From positions 15,190,001 through 15,254,000 of the forward strand of contig NC_060112.1 of the NCBI RefSeq assembly GCF_021155765.1: a stretch of 64,000 nucleotides of DNA, read 5' to 3'. Position numbers and translations under genes: made by a program. Below, piece by piece: positions 21,574 to 34,164 of the stretch; position 1 is the stretch's first letter; each line of letters starts with the position of its first letter. This DNA comes from Diprion similis (lineage: Eukaryota > Arthropoda > Insecta > Hymenoptera > Diprionidae). Under the pieces are notes generated by a model. It did no database searches. It was not told the DNA's origin and saw nothing but the letters and a program-made list of their open reading frames with translations.

Positions 21574-22424
21574 ATGTTGGGCCAAATCCTGCGACCAGTA
21601 GGAAGAAACGTTCTTCGCAGCGGTAAGTTTATTCTCAATTGAGACCTTGATGTAGTGCAATTATGATCGGCTTAAGTCAAAATGGTAGTTCAACGTACTT
21701 CATTGTGCTACCCTCGATTTACACTATATCCTTCGATCATACCTATGGCATTACGTAATATTCTTATCTTAAATACAATCGGAAGCCTAACTCAAAACCC
21801 AGAAGTTTATTTTCCTACTCTAACATTGGCCCTCGATGAATTCAAGTTAAGCGTTATAATTTTACACATTTTATACGTGCTGCTACGCAAATGCAACCTA
21901 ACCTAATCTAGCTCAAATTAAATCAAACCAATGTCATCTTATATTTTACTTGATCCTTATGTCTTATGTTTACTGCCAGGATCTCGTTCTTACCATCCGC
22001 CAGCTGAATTCAAGCAAACAACGCTTAATGACTTGCCGGTACCTCAAGGCTCGTGGCAGACCCAATACGACGCTAATCAGAGAAAATATAACTTGCATCT
22101 TATATTTGGTGTTGGTTTCACGATTGGAAGCATTGCATTTGTAAGTACTCCATTGCGGAATGTCAAAGTCTCTTATAAACATAATTTTCACAAATTAATG
22201 AGACATTGTGACATTATTCTGTTATAACTCATGTTAATTCTAATGTGTACATTTCGTTTAGATTTTAATTTAACAAGGATGAATACGGAAGATTGATTAC
22301 ACTAAGCAACTTACATTAAATGATTTGAATGCTCAACATTTATTCCTAATCGGTTTTTTATTTTCAGGCCAAATATTCCGGTCTTATCTACCTGAATGCC
22401 TATCCCCCAACCCCCAAAGAGTGA
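21574..22424 (+). CDS. Small mitochondrial-type single-pass membrane protein, Deltameth_res/prag01-like
   Basis: Three exons join in frame: 21574-21622, 21980-22140 and 22368-22424, giving 88 residues. Introns are GT-AG with gtaagt donors at both. The protein starts MLGQILRPVGRNVLRSGSR, an Arg-rich amphipathic N terminus like a mitochondrial targeting peptide. Residues about 35-52 (LPVPQGSW, then YDANQRKYN) precede one membrane segment (LIFGVGFTIGSIAF, about 56-70), and the end is AYPPTPKE. The LPVPxGxWxxxYxxxQxKYN pattern recalls the family named for deltamethrin resistance protein prag01, a small mitochondrial protein resembling respiratory-chain accessory subunits; this match is from memory. 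It is tail to tail with the exocyst gene. Exon joins are firm; the family name is moderate. Confidence 0.8.
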
Positions 22425-22532
22425 AACAAATGTGTTGGCTGTAATTAGTAGACTGTGAACTGTTAAGTAATGTATTACCTCGAATATACTGTTGTAAACT
22501 TGCGGGAATTTCTGTAACATTCTGTATTCTCG

Positions 22533-22538
22533 AATAAA
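22533..22538 (+). terminator. Probable polyadenylation signal AATAAA
   Basis: AATAAA about 110 bp after the stop of the small mitochondrial-type protein gene, in the right place for its 3' UTR end. Confidence 0.6.
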
Positions 22539-23081
22539 AGGAAAATTTGAAATAGGTATTTGTCTCGAATATTCGGATTTTTTTCACTGCCCACTTTTCA
22601 TACAGTTTGTTAATAGATATGATCAGCTCTCAATGGAAGACTGAAGACTGGTATCTGTACCTATATGCATATAGAAAAAGCCGACTTTCAGCTAAGGCTA
22701 GAAAATTACTGAGTAATTTCAAACTCCTCAAGAATTGGCTTTGGAATTGGTACGTTCAAAGTTAGGTAATAGTAGAAAAAATTCGAAACTCATTATGTAA
22801 AGAAATTTCATAAATGTGAAGCAGAATCGTAAACTGTGGCTCTTTTCTCTGGCTACTACACATATTTAATGAAATAATTGATATATTTAAATACGTTAGT
22901 TTATAATCTTATCTGGATAGTTTTAAATATCTACAAAATGTATACATAATTATTTACATTATTCTGCAACTCTAAGTGAAAAATTTATATAGTACTCATA
23001 ATTTTCGTATCATAATTATTATGTATCAGCTTGTTCCACAATTTTCCACGTGTCCATAACATAACTTGACAATGCAAGCTT
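22539..23081. other. Tail-to-tail intergenic stretch
   Basis: AT-rich sequence between two convergent genes; it should hold the 3' UTR of the exocyst gene on the minus strand. I found no clear AATAAA for that gene within it and no other feature. Confidence 0.5.
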
Positions 23082-26000
23082 TCAGTGAGACCTTGCTATC
23101 TCTGAAAAGAATTCTAATATTTCTTGAATACTGAATTCCAGGGTGACCATGCTATCGGGGTAACATCGTTGGATCAACTCTTCGATATTTTTGTACTGTG
23201 CAATAAATTCACGTTGCATTTCGCTCCAAACGACCTACATAAGTGGTTTTTTTATTTCACATATTATTTTGCAAACAGTTAATGAATCTTCGTGAATGCA
23301 ATGAGATGGGTTTTTTACCTGGAGCAAATTCTCGGTTTCACAAAGATGCTTTTCAACCTTTCGATATAGATTTTCCAATCCTTTCTTCACTTCTCTAGCA
23401 GGGTACTCTTTAACAACTCTGCGCAGTTCCTGTTTGCTGAATGCCATTTGGTAGCTGATTTCGGATTCTTTTACACCTGACCCCACCTTCGCTTGTACAC
23501 CCTCAAAAAAGAGCTGTGAAGCATAAAAGGAACAAAATCAATAACAATGTCCACGGACTTGCAGGATGTAGAATATGATAAAAGTCTAGGTGAAGCGTGG
23601 ACCTTACATTCAATTTCTCAAGTGGACGCCCAAAGTACTGAATCACATAGGCTCGGAGAGCATCATGGTATTTTTGCTTAGCTTCTTTTCTCTCATGATC
23701 TAATACGGAAATTTTCAACTGGGACAAAAGATCGTAGAGATGATGGAAATTTTCTGCAAAAATGATTAACTCTCTGTCGGGTGCAGGAACATATACATAA
23801 CATATCGATCGATTGAAACAATAATAGGCAATAACCGGGTAATGAAAATAAATCCTTATATAACTTCAAACTCACCCATTTTTATGACCTCCGGTGGTGT
23901 TTTATGATGTTCACCACTGTGTATTACAATTGCTTCGAACATTGCCTCAATGAGTTTGGTGTACCACTTCTCTAAGTCAACTTTTCTATCAGAATTTTTG
24001 AATATCCGTTCTGCAGTCCGGGCAAAGGGCTGAAGGTTTTCAACGTAAGGTAATATTCCACATTTGGCTCGACGGTTGACTTTGGTGTCACGCAAGATGG
24101 ACTGTAGTTGTGCCTGCATAAATTTATCAAACGATCTCTTCACCTGTACAAGTGCTGATGCAAAAGTCATTGAAAGAAAGGATCCCGTATCCTGTGCTGA
24201 CATTACGTGCTGTGAGAGCCTCACTAGTACATATAAGCACCAACTGGAAAAAGAATATTTCGCTTGCGATTATTGGTATTAAAGTTGTTGGACAGTAATA
24301 TTTTTCGTACTACAAACGTGGACGATAATGAATTGTTAGGTAAGTTTTAATTATTTGACCAAAATTTTAATGTTCTAATGATAACGAAAATCTAGTAACT
24401 CACAAGCTGTCTATTTTATCCAAATATGATATAAAATTGTTCAATTCAGGCTCAAGGGACGGAAATATTGCAGCCATTGTAGCTCTAACTTCTTCATTTA
24501 CTTGTCTTTCCAACTTTTTACTGGCAGTAGAAGTTGCTGATCCGGGACTCGTTGCTCCGTTGCTAATACTATCAGTCTCATCCGTTTCATTTCCCTTTTA
24601 ACAATTGATCACATCATGCATTATATACTCCTCGATTGCAATATTATAATCAATAGAAGCAACTAGCGATGATTAAAATTTTTATACTTATTCAAGTTGA
24701 TTCATTTTACTATTCATGTACCTGTGATTCAAAGAAATGTAAGTGAAGAAACGTTACGTACCTTTACTGGGGAAAGAACCGAGTCAAGCTGGAAAAACGA
24801 AACGCAAAAAGCTTGTTCAGCGAGACAGACAGGCTGCAATTGCGAAAGAGCTCGATCTAGAACAGTGTCCAAGAGCGCTCCCTCTCCTTGAGGAGTCCAA
24901 ACCTCCCCGCCCAAGAGACAAAGAGGCGCCGGACTAATCAAGTCATCTCCTTTTTGTCCACTGGATTTTGATGTATTGGCTGAAAATGTATGTAAGATGT
25001 TTAACAAAATGTTTACTTTTGCATATATACTATGGCTGAATTTACATGAGGTTATATGTATCCACCATTAAGTTTTTTGCTAGTAACGCGAGTCTTTGCT
25101 TCTTCGAAAAATAGCTTTAGATCTCTCTGGTATAATTTGCTCATGGTGCCAGTATACACTTTCGTTAATTGAGTGAATGCTTTGTTGTCCAGAGCTCTGA
25201 GTAACCTCATTAATTCGGTATATGGTTCTAATTCACGATGTACTGCTTGATGAGTAGGCAGTGTAAGATCTGTTGTCAAGGTCGAAGTTTCACCTATGTC
25301 ATTGCCCTGAAAATCAAGTCAAGTAAGACAAAGCTGATGGTTACAGACTATTAAGTCTATACAGACATAAAGCAATAGATGGCAAGAAAGAGAAAAAATG
25401 GACAAACCAAGTGTATGAATAGATTATTCAGATGCCTGGCTACAATCAAAGAGAATTTAGCCCTAAGTTTATCGAGACGTCTACGTTGTTCCGAAGCAGC
25501 TCCTAATTTATCAAGACCAGGAGGTAAAGGAACAGATATAGCTTTCAATAAAGCTGCTCCTGCTCGTCCAAGCTCTTCTCTCCCTCCTGGAAGTTCTGCT
25601 TCGCTTAATGTGCGTTGGTGTTCTGCTGGTATATCCAGCTGTGTCTAGTTGAGTGAAAGTTTTAAGGATGAGTGGAAAAGTCTGTAGACATAGAATACTC
25701 AGGCAGAATCCTTGTAGTTATACACTTACAATTACGGCGTCAAGCTGTTCGAGAAGAAGCCTAGCGTTATGATTAGCAGTATGGATAGCTTGGTTTTTTT
25801 GACCAACTCTAGCCATTGCATCTCGGATTCTCCCAAGTGCCTCATCATAGACAGCAAGACGTGATTCTACTAAAGATGCTTCGGTAATAGCAGCCTCGAT
25901 GCCATTCATTAATTGAATTACTTGAGGCTCAGAGACTAGGACCGATTGTACATTTTGCTATTAAAGTAAGAAATATGGACATTTGTTAATACGTATTGTC

Positions 26001-26723
26001 TTTACTGGTTAATCGGAAGCTCAAGAGTTGCCGATATCTTACCCCATCTAGTATCGATAGATCTTTAGAAAGTGTTTCCATAAAACGTTCTGCATCTGAG
26101 ACCGCATAGTCACAACTTGCCATTAACGATGCTAGATACGTAGCCTCCTTGTCAGTAATTGGTTGATAATCTGCAGATACAGGTTGAGACAACAAATCTG
26201 AAAAAATTCAATATACATAATAGTACATGTATCTTTCGGATACAAAAGTATCAAGGTTGTTTGGCAGTTATTTACCCGGCGTGAAAATAATACTGTCGCT
26301 TTCTTTGAGAGATGCAGGATCTATCATCCAGTCACTGGGTATATTTTTGAACTCAGGTCTTTGCGGCATGCTACAAGAATACGTATACAAATTCCGTATG
26401 AACGTTGTTCTTTCTTGAGCATAAGTGGCCGTCCATTTATAGACCTTATCTATGTATATTTCCAGGTCTAATGAATCAATACCGACACCATCAACCATTT
26501 GTATATCCGTCAGGGGCCACGATTGTTTTTTCTTGTAGACATTCTTGTCATTTTTTTTAACTTGGCAAAGCAATAGTGATCCTGGAGTGTCTGTTGTTCT
26601 AACGATACACAAGAAACTAGTCTTTTTTTTTTTAAAAGCCTTACAAACGTGACAGAGACTAAGCAATTGTTGATCGGCTGGTGCGAACAGTTCTCGTTTT
26701 AGCGCATGTTTTATCACAGCCAT
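23082..26723 (-). CDS. Sec3/EXOC1: Exocyst complex component 1 (Sec3)
   Basis: Sec3 is a subunit of the octameric exocyst, which tethers secretory vesicles to the plasma membrane. Eleven exons on the minus strand join in frame to 859 residues: 26723-26276, 26197-26043, 25957-25730, 25644-25408, 25306-25066, 24979-24762, 24594-24404, 24243-23876, 23753-23608, 23513-23319, 23234-23082. The known human protein is close to 890 residues. The N terminus ([21 protein letters not shown], with [12 protein letters not shown] near residue 100) is the Sec3 PH-like, PIP2- and Rho-binding region. A coiled-coil segment follows (exon 3, [20 protein letters not shown]), then the Sec3 C-terminal helical rods: [34 protein letters not shown]-like [18 protein letters not shown] and [14 protein letters not shown]. 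It ends EIARSH, as animal Sec3 proteins do. Two donors are weak (exon 4 GTTTGT, exon 5 GTGGAT), but phase and alignment force them. Confidence 0.96.
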
Positions 26724-28256
26724 TGCGTCGACAAATTTTATTCAATTATTCAGGTTTTCCTTATTATTCGAGCATCAATAATGACTGGCTTGTATGGTCA
26801 GTCTAGCAGCTCCACAGTCTGAAATGTGAGGAATAATTTAATATAACCAATCACCGACAAGGTTAGTGTGCTCTAAATTAAATTGCTTATTGTGGCCCAT
26901 GTTCATACGGAAAAGAAACTATGACTTTGTGTGAGTGATTTTTTAAAGTTTGGTTAGAATCACCAGGTTCACAGACTTGTAGGCCAAAGAATTTATCACA
27001 AGCAATGTGCTATTATTGAGTCTTATGCAACACTGTGCACTACTTGGAGTTGGATAAGAAACCTTGGGGAAATAGTGATTGTCGATCTGAAAAGAGTGAC
27101 AGTGATTCCATTGATGAAACTCGTTTTTCGGATATGCGTAAGTACTCAGTGCATTTTCTGAAAATCATCATTCCAACCTCGAAATTAGATTTTTATTACC
27201 TAAGAATTAAAATAGGGTTACCGCACTCCTGAAACACTGCGAGTTATTTCGCAACGCTTCGTATACAATCACACAATTGACTGAAGCGACTGAAGCCAAT
27301 TTTTTTGTGTTCTTTGGGATTGCAACTGTCGTTTGACAGCTCACATCGAGACTTTGAGGGCGTAAACACGAATCTAGATATATTGTGAGGCGCAGGCGTG
27401 AGTTTGGGATTTTTTCTCTACCAAGCACGTAGCTTTACATTTGTCAGATGCATTATGTGTTGCAGCTATCAGGCGCGAGGTCATTGTGTCGCCTAATTAA
27501 AAATGAAACAGAAAAATACCCGATATTATGTACCAAGTTATCAATGCCATCTGCATAGCTTGAAAATGCAATTGCATTTGTCATGGTTGCAGTTTTATAA
27601 TCGAAATAACATATTATTTACTAAATGTCTTATCGGTTCTAGAAAAGAGTTATATACTCAACAGTTCAATGCACTATATTCACAGAATTCCAAATTCACA
27701 AATTAAATCTTACTTCGAATTTAAGCCCGACAAGGCGCCGGTAGAGATGCAACTCAATGTTCTTTTGTGTAGGAGGTTGCAGTCCTACAGGCGCACTGGG
27801 ATTTTTGGTATTGGTATTTAATAGATAAAGCTAGATGTTCCCATGCCGCACTTCCACGAAATAATCTGTTATATGTATAGTAGTGATTGCATCATGACAA
27901 ACACTACGTATTCCTAACTGAGTTCAGAGTGATTACGGTATCACGTCGATTAGGGCTGTTCCATGATAAGGTCGAATGAGTTACAGTAGACTTGTTTGAA
28001 GAAACGCTTTTACCGTATATCTGTCGCATTCCATTATTTGAAGTGCATTCGAGTAGTGGATATGGTTTATAGTTCTATAAATCGGTAGACTTGTAATTCG
28101 TACGCTACTACATCTATTTCACATCTACTTCGAGTCTATCGGCTCTGAATACACAATTTCACCAAGATAATGAATTCAATTTGTTTTAGGCGTATCGTAG
28201 ACTCTATTCCCGACGCGTAAAACAAGCGATTCTTTCGAGAATTTTTCGTAGTTAAA
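26724..28256. other. Intergenic, one possible exon end at 27137
   Basis: It lies between the start of Sec3 (-) and the first transporter (+), so it should contain both promoters. On the plus strand an open stretch from about 27017 to 27137 reads acidic and serine-rich (KPWGNSD, SEKSDSDSID, ETRFSDM) and ends at an excellent donor, c|gtaagt at 27138. No start codon in that frame and no partner exon was found, so it is not called a gene. The rest shows nothing. Confidence 0.4.
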
Positions 28257-31094
28257 ATGAAGGACTCTAAGTATAGTCTTGGTTCTCAAGATGAAAATGA
28301 GGATGAAGCATCAGATGAATTTCCGGAAGTCGATCATATTGGTCTTTACACGTTGGGAATGTATTTTATTTTGAGCACGCCACTGATACTATCTGCTGCC
28401 CGAGGATTAGGCTACGTTTTTACAACCGCACCAGTCAGTTACAGGTTCCCACTTACACTTTTTTACTTTTTAACACGACTTTATGGCTCATTAAATTGTA
28501 CCATTAATATAAATGATATGCGTTATACACATAGAATTCTATATACTCTAATAACTGTCGATCCAACAACGAAATACATTTCTTTCGTAGGTGTTTAGTG
28601 AAAGAGTGTGAAAATCCTGGGGACACTTCTTTGCATCCGTTATGGTTACCAAACGCAGTTCCTTACACCGATGGCAAACCGGCTACATGTTCCCGGTTCA
28701 CTGTACAGAAGGTTACGGACTCGTGCTCAACGACTGTTTTCACCAACGAAACTGAACGATGTGATGCCTGGGTTTATGACCCTGAAGAGATAACTATTCT
28801 CAATGAAGTAAGTGCATGTGTTGTACAGACTAACTGACGTGACTATAAGACGCAACGATCAACATTTTGAATACATGTTTATTCTCATATTTGTTAGAGA
28901 AGATATCGACTAATTTTGATTTTTCATTTGCAGTGGGATCTAACTTGTGATAATAACCTGTGGAAGTTGACGTTGCCAGGAACGGTAAATAATTTTGGCC
29001 AGTTTCTTGGTCTGACACTTTCCGGTCATCTTTCGGATAAGTAAGCTGTTTACTACATGTATTGGAGATGCTTAATTCGAAATGCTAACACAAACTTTCA
29101 TCGCAGACACGGCAGGCGGAACCTGTTGGTAGTCGCTACACTAATGAGCTCAATTCTCGGATTGATACGGTCCTTTTCGGTCAACTACTGGATGTTTATC
29201 ACTTTCGAGTTCCTAGATGCATTCTCGGGCTCGGCCGTGTACAGTGCTGCATTTGTGCTAGGTCATTGAGTAACTACAATTGTACCATGACTATCTTTTC
29301 AGGCAAACGCTTATTCAAAAATGTCTGAAACATTGGCTACTGGATACAATTTATACCACATTCAAATTTCTTTGTTTTTTTGTAGGGATGGAGCTTGTTG
29401 GACCAAAAAAAAGAGCACTGGCAAGCATTCTGACTTGCACCATGTATACCGTGTTTGTCGTTTTCTTGGGGTTGTTCGCCATGTGGTTTCGATCTTGGCG
29501 GATTCTACTCCGGATTTTTTACACAGCAGGATTCTTCGCACTGTTCTTACCTTTCATAGTTCCCGATTCTGTAAGGTATAAGAGTAAGAAATTCTTTCTA
29601 ACGTCTTTGTCACGTAGGTCTTGTATAGTACTGTTGTACCTTCGGATGTAAGGTCATTGATTAATCTATCTTTTGAATTTGTGTCTCAAAGATGGCTGCT
29701 GAACAAAGGAAGAATTGATGATGCTGAAGCTGTTTTGCGGAAAATCGCAGCTGGAAATAAAATAGAAATCTCTCAAAAGTCAATTCTATTGATAAGGAAT
29801 TGGAAGAACAAAAATCAAGACAAGGTAAATTTGTTACGAATGCACAAAAACTTCGTACACCACCTCGATCGACGTACTTGATAGAAGTTCATGCTTAACA
29901 ATATCAATTGCAGGTCGATATAACTAACCCGCCAGGCATTTCTGCGGTGCGACAAGTTATTGGAAACAGGACCGTTTTGATTCGATTGATCATTTGCGCT
30001 TACTGCTGGGTAGCTAACGTATTCGTTTACTACGGATTGTCGTTGGGTTCGATCTATGTGCCCGGAAACAAGTACATAAACTTTATTCTAGTGAGTCTGG
30101 TTGAAATTCCGGCTCTATTTGCTGCCTGGATCCTCGCAGATTGCCTTGGACGCAAACCGACGCTTAGTCTAACTTTTCTTTTGAGCGGAATATTCTGTAT
30201 CATCACAATCTTCATTCCTGCAGGTTGGCTTAATTGACAGAGAACCAATTTCGTAACCTAATTTAACGCAACAACATGCAAACAAATTCAGAAGCTCAAC
30301 TATTTTGAAGTTGAAATATTACTAAACATGAGTTTTGAAGTTCAGTTTATCGATTTAAACTCTATTAATTGATTGGTTAAATCAATATTTCTAGTTCTAT
30401 CCCGTAACAATAACTTTACCGCTCTTTGACTCCAAGAGAAATATCATCTTTGAGATTACAGACTATAAGATTGCGAACGACGTATGTAAGGTAATTATTG
30501 AAATATTTTTCAGATTGGGGGCATCTCCCACTAATTGTTTTTTTGTGCGGTAAGTTCTGCATCACGACTGCTTATCACTTGATATACATGTACACAACGG
30601 AGATGTTTCCTACATCACTTCGTCACTCTCTTCTTGGCATGTGCAGTATGGTTGGACGTATCGGGTCTATGTCAGCTCCGCAAACGCCATTGCTAGTAAG
30701 TATTGGTAGTGTCGGCTATAATAATCCTCTGAATTTATTACTTTCAAGCCTATGATTAGCTGACAAGTAAGTCGAAGTTTCAATATTATGGTTGTGATTA
30801 TACAAGTGCTGCCAGTTTTTTGGAAAATTCTTTCCCGTATAATTATTGTCTGTGCATTCTTTCGGCTCACATTCGTTTCAATACGGAATTTAGTCCGATT
30901 GTTCGTTTTGTTTACAGGCGTACTATATGCCGTCGCTACCTTTATTATTATACGGAGTGATGGGCATTTCAGCAAGTTTTTTGTCACTGAGCTTTCCAGA
31001 AACATTGGGGATAAAGCTTCCAGACACTGTTTCTGAAGCTGGGAAAATCGGCGGAGCAAGGAACAAAGAGAGATCAGACAGCCGCGTTATCTGA
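28257..31094 (+). CDS. SLC22-type organic cation transporter-like protein, paralogue A
   Basis: A predicted 12-helix plasma-membrane carrier of the major facilitator superfamily; the substrate is unknown. Nine exons join in frame to 552 residues: 28257-28444, 28591-28807, 28934-29040, 29107-29261, 29386-29575, 29692-29824, 29914-30223, 30514-30695, 30918-31094. Features: an acidic cytosolic N terminus, TM1 (about 34-53), the long Cys-rich extracellular loop typical of SLC22 (about 63-150, with glycosylation site NET), the TM2-3 loop motif DKHGRR (170-175), PDSVRWLL after TM6 (282-289; family consensus PESPRWL) and TEMFPTSLRHS (462-472) before TM11. The end is PETLGIKLPDTVSEAGKI. Every exon boundary matches paralogue B. 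Donors of exons 1, 4 and 7 (GTTCCC, GTCATT, GTTGGC) are weak, so splicing efficiency is doubtful, but no stop or frameshift is seen. An AATAAA lies at 31622. Confidence 0.93.
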
Positions 31095-34000
31095 GAAAAT
31101 GATACCTACGAAACGTGGTATCTTTACTCTATCTGATCTTACACAAAATATAGATTAGCTGTTAGTCCTAGTCAAATTGGAGATAATATAATTAATGCTG
31201 CCTTAAATCGTATTGCTGGCCAACAAATTAGGGAAATCATTATACAGTAATTTTTGACTATGTTACCACGCTGTACAAATCTTTTTTTCATTAATGAACA
31301 GATGTCCAAATAGATATGTAATGTAACATACATTGCATAGTGAACGTTTTCTAAAGAGTTAGTTTGCTCAGACGACTGAGCAAATAAGTTATTATAACGG
31401 TTGATGAAACATTCAATAGTTTTTATAGACAAAGTATATCAGCCACTTAAGATTATGTTATCAACGTAATAACTTGTCATATAGACTGTTTTTAGATAAT
31501 TAGAACTTGAAATTATTTAATCTCACAGTTGGAACTGACATTATATAAAAGAAAACCCATTTAGCATGGGAAACAAGATCTGATCATATTTAATGTATCC
31601 AAGAAATTTTGAGAAGTTGAGAATAAACTTATGGTTATCGTATTTGATTGGTCATTACTTGCTGCCATTATTTCTTACTCACTCGTATTAGGATCCTTGC
31701 ATTGGTGATTTCATGATGGCAGGGGGGGGGGGGGTGAAGGTTCTGTAGTATTTGCATCACGTATACGGGCCAAGAGTAAAATTCAGTGATCAGCTATCTC
31801 TCGATCTATACAGCTGGCATTTACCCGTGACACGTTTGAATGAATTCGCCGTTCTCTTTAGTTGACGACTAGCGGTTACAGGGATTATTAAAAGTTACTT
31901 GATTTACGTCTCCTCCCTAGAGGTTTAGTGTTGAGTTTATCTGACGTTTTTTGCCCAAATATTTCAAGAAAGTACTACACTGCGTGCTTGCTTCCCAGTG
32001 AGTGTAGAAAATATGTTTTGAGTTGATTGTCCCAGGCGTAAAAACATCGCGAATAAACCGGTTACCATTGAAGAAACAGGTATTTTAATTTACTCAATCT
32101 GCAAAACTTGAAATCAGTTACTGTTTCTGAAGTTCTATAACTGTACCTATAACTATAAACTGTCGTGCATTTATTGAAAGGTACAATATAATTGATTGGA
32201 AATCATTACTCATTCACATATTTACCAATAGAATAAGAGAGTGTAAATCAATAGGAGAAGACTGATCCATCATATATAACCGAATAGATTTTTTCATGGT
32301 CATGGAGTTGAAAATGTTACATCATTTCTTCGATGAATTGAAGAACTGTTCAACACGTCCTTTGAACACGTGTACTAATGTTGTAAAACTGCGTAATCCC
32401 TAACACGTTGTTATACATGTATCATTCGCTTTCAAATCAGATTGTTATCTACTAACGATATTTATACTGATCCACTATATAACCTAGGTGCTATGTATGG
32501 GTACAGGCACTTGTGTCGGCACAAGTACTACTCGTCGTTCTTTAAAGCATTACACTACATTATTGTCTCACTTTTTATCAGTGAAAAACATTCACCACCC
32601 TGACGCAGTGCAGCTGTTTTCGAGCCTTTTCAGTTTCGTCCTGATCGACATGTTTATTCATAGTTTGCCGGCTATTAGGAAGCCGTCTATGCGAATGTAC
32701 TATTTTAAATAGCTGGCTGAATAATAAAATTTCAATGAGCTGTTTTAAAGTCTGTTTTTCAAACGTCAAACTATCGTAAACATTGAATGCCAAAACGGGT
32801 CTTTTTGCTTTGTAAAGAACGCACATTGTTTCATCTACCTTTTCACTTTACGATCTTTGGTAGGATGTATTTCTTATCTTAGCTATTATTGTCAGTCTGC
32901 AGTTACGTACGTTATGTTAATTTTTATAATCTACAACGAGATATCGATGGCTTGGGCAACTGGATATCGGAGAGTCGCATATTCGCGTTCATTCCTGAGT
33001 ATGATCCCACAAGTGAATAATTTGAAATTTTTCTCCTGAAAGCCTACGTTGCAAAATTAGAATTAATGTAATCTGAGAGACAGATATTACATTCTTCATT
33101 TTACGGTTGCAAGACCTGATAACCAGTGATAATAGTGCCCGGCATTCACCAATCAACTCTTCTGCTAACTCCTCGCAGTTGGATACCACCATTAGTCTAT
33201 TCTACTCGCCCTGACCGGTAAGAAAATTCGGGATCTCCATTAAATTCAAACAACCAGACATAGTACAGAATTTCAAAAGAGGCCAAAAAGGTGCCCGTAT
33301 AAAATGCTTAGATTTATATCTAGCTAGATTATTAATTGTTTTTCTGCATTCTTGTAAAGTGAGTGAAGTGGTTCTTCTACATGACACACGAGAAAGTTAT
33401 GTTACTGACAGACCATATACCATTGTTATATTAGGTGATTATGATTCGTTATTTTCATTAGTCAATAGGTTATTTAAGAAAGAATAGTAAAGCGATTAAA
33501 CAATTATACTGGAATGATATAACATGCGATTTAGTGGGACTAGCAGATAAGATTAAAAAAAAGAATTTCAGAATTGTCTTATATAAGATGAGATCGTTTC
33601 TTTCAAAGATGATTGTATTTAGTTAATTCATTTGAACCAGTTTAATTTTGTTTTCTTCAGATTTAGTGCTTACGTCGATATTATCGGTATCATGCAACTG
33701 TTCTGCTGCCGTCAGTATACATCCGAGTCCAATGGAATATCGTCATCGACACCGAAAGAACCGGAGCAAAATAATTATGACGGTACCCTACGGACGGTTT
33801 GATCGAATATTTGCATATATAAACTCATTTGAAGGGTGGCATGGCAAAACGATGTGGAATAAAATTTCGGAATAGTTTTTTGCTCTCCTCAAAACTCATG
33901 ATGATGGCACTCACACCGTTCTGCTACAAAAAAAAAAACACACACATTTTCGGTATTGTGGAACTTACATCGTTCTTCCGTGCCACCCTTCATTTATTTA

Positions 34001-34164
34001 TCAACAATCCATGTCTAATTCACTAGTAATAAGTACATAAAAGCTTTTGATACATGCTGCATCGCAAAAAATGCTTGTAACTGCTGAATATACTTTAATG
34101 TTTCAGTTAGTTTGTTGCACGATAATTTTGCACTTGGATTTGAGATGTGGTTCTGTTTTCACAG
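31095..34164. other. Intergenic between transporter paralogues A and B
   Basis: The 3' UTR of A (AATAAA at 31622-31627) and the 5' region of B. There is a G-homopolymer of 13 at 31722-31734. I looked for remnants of another transporter copy and found none. The first coding exon of paralogue B may be hidden here, because B's recognisable coding starts after an acceptor at 34164. Confidence 0.5.
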
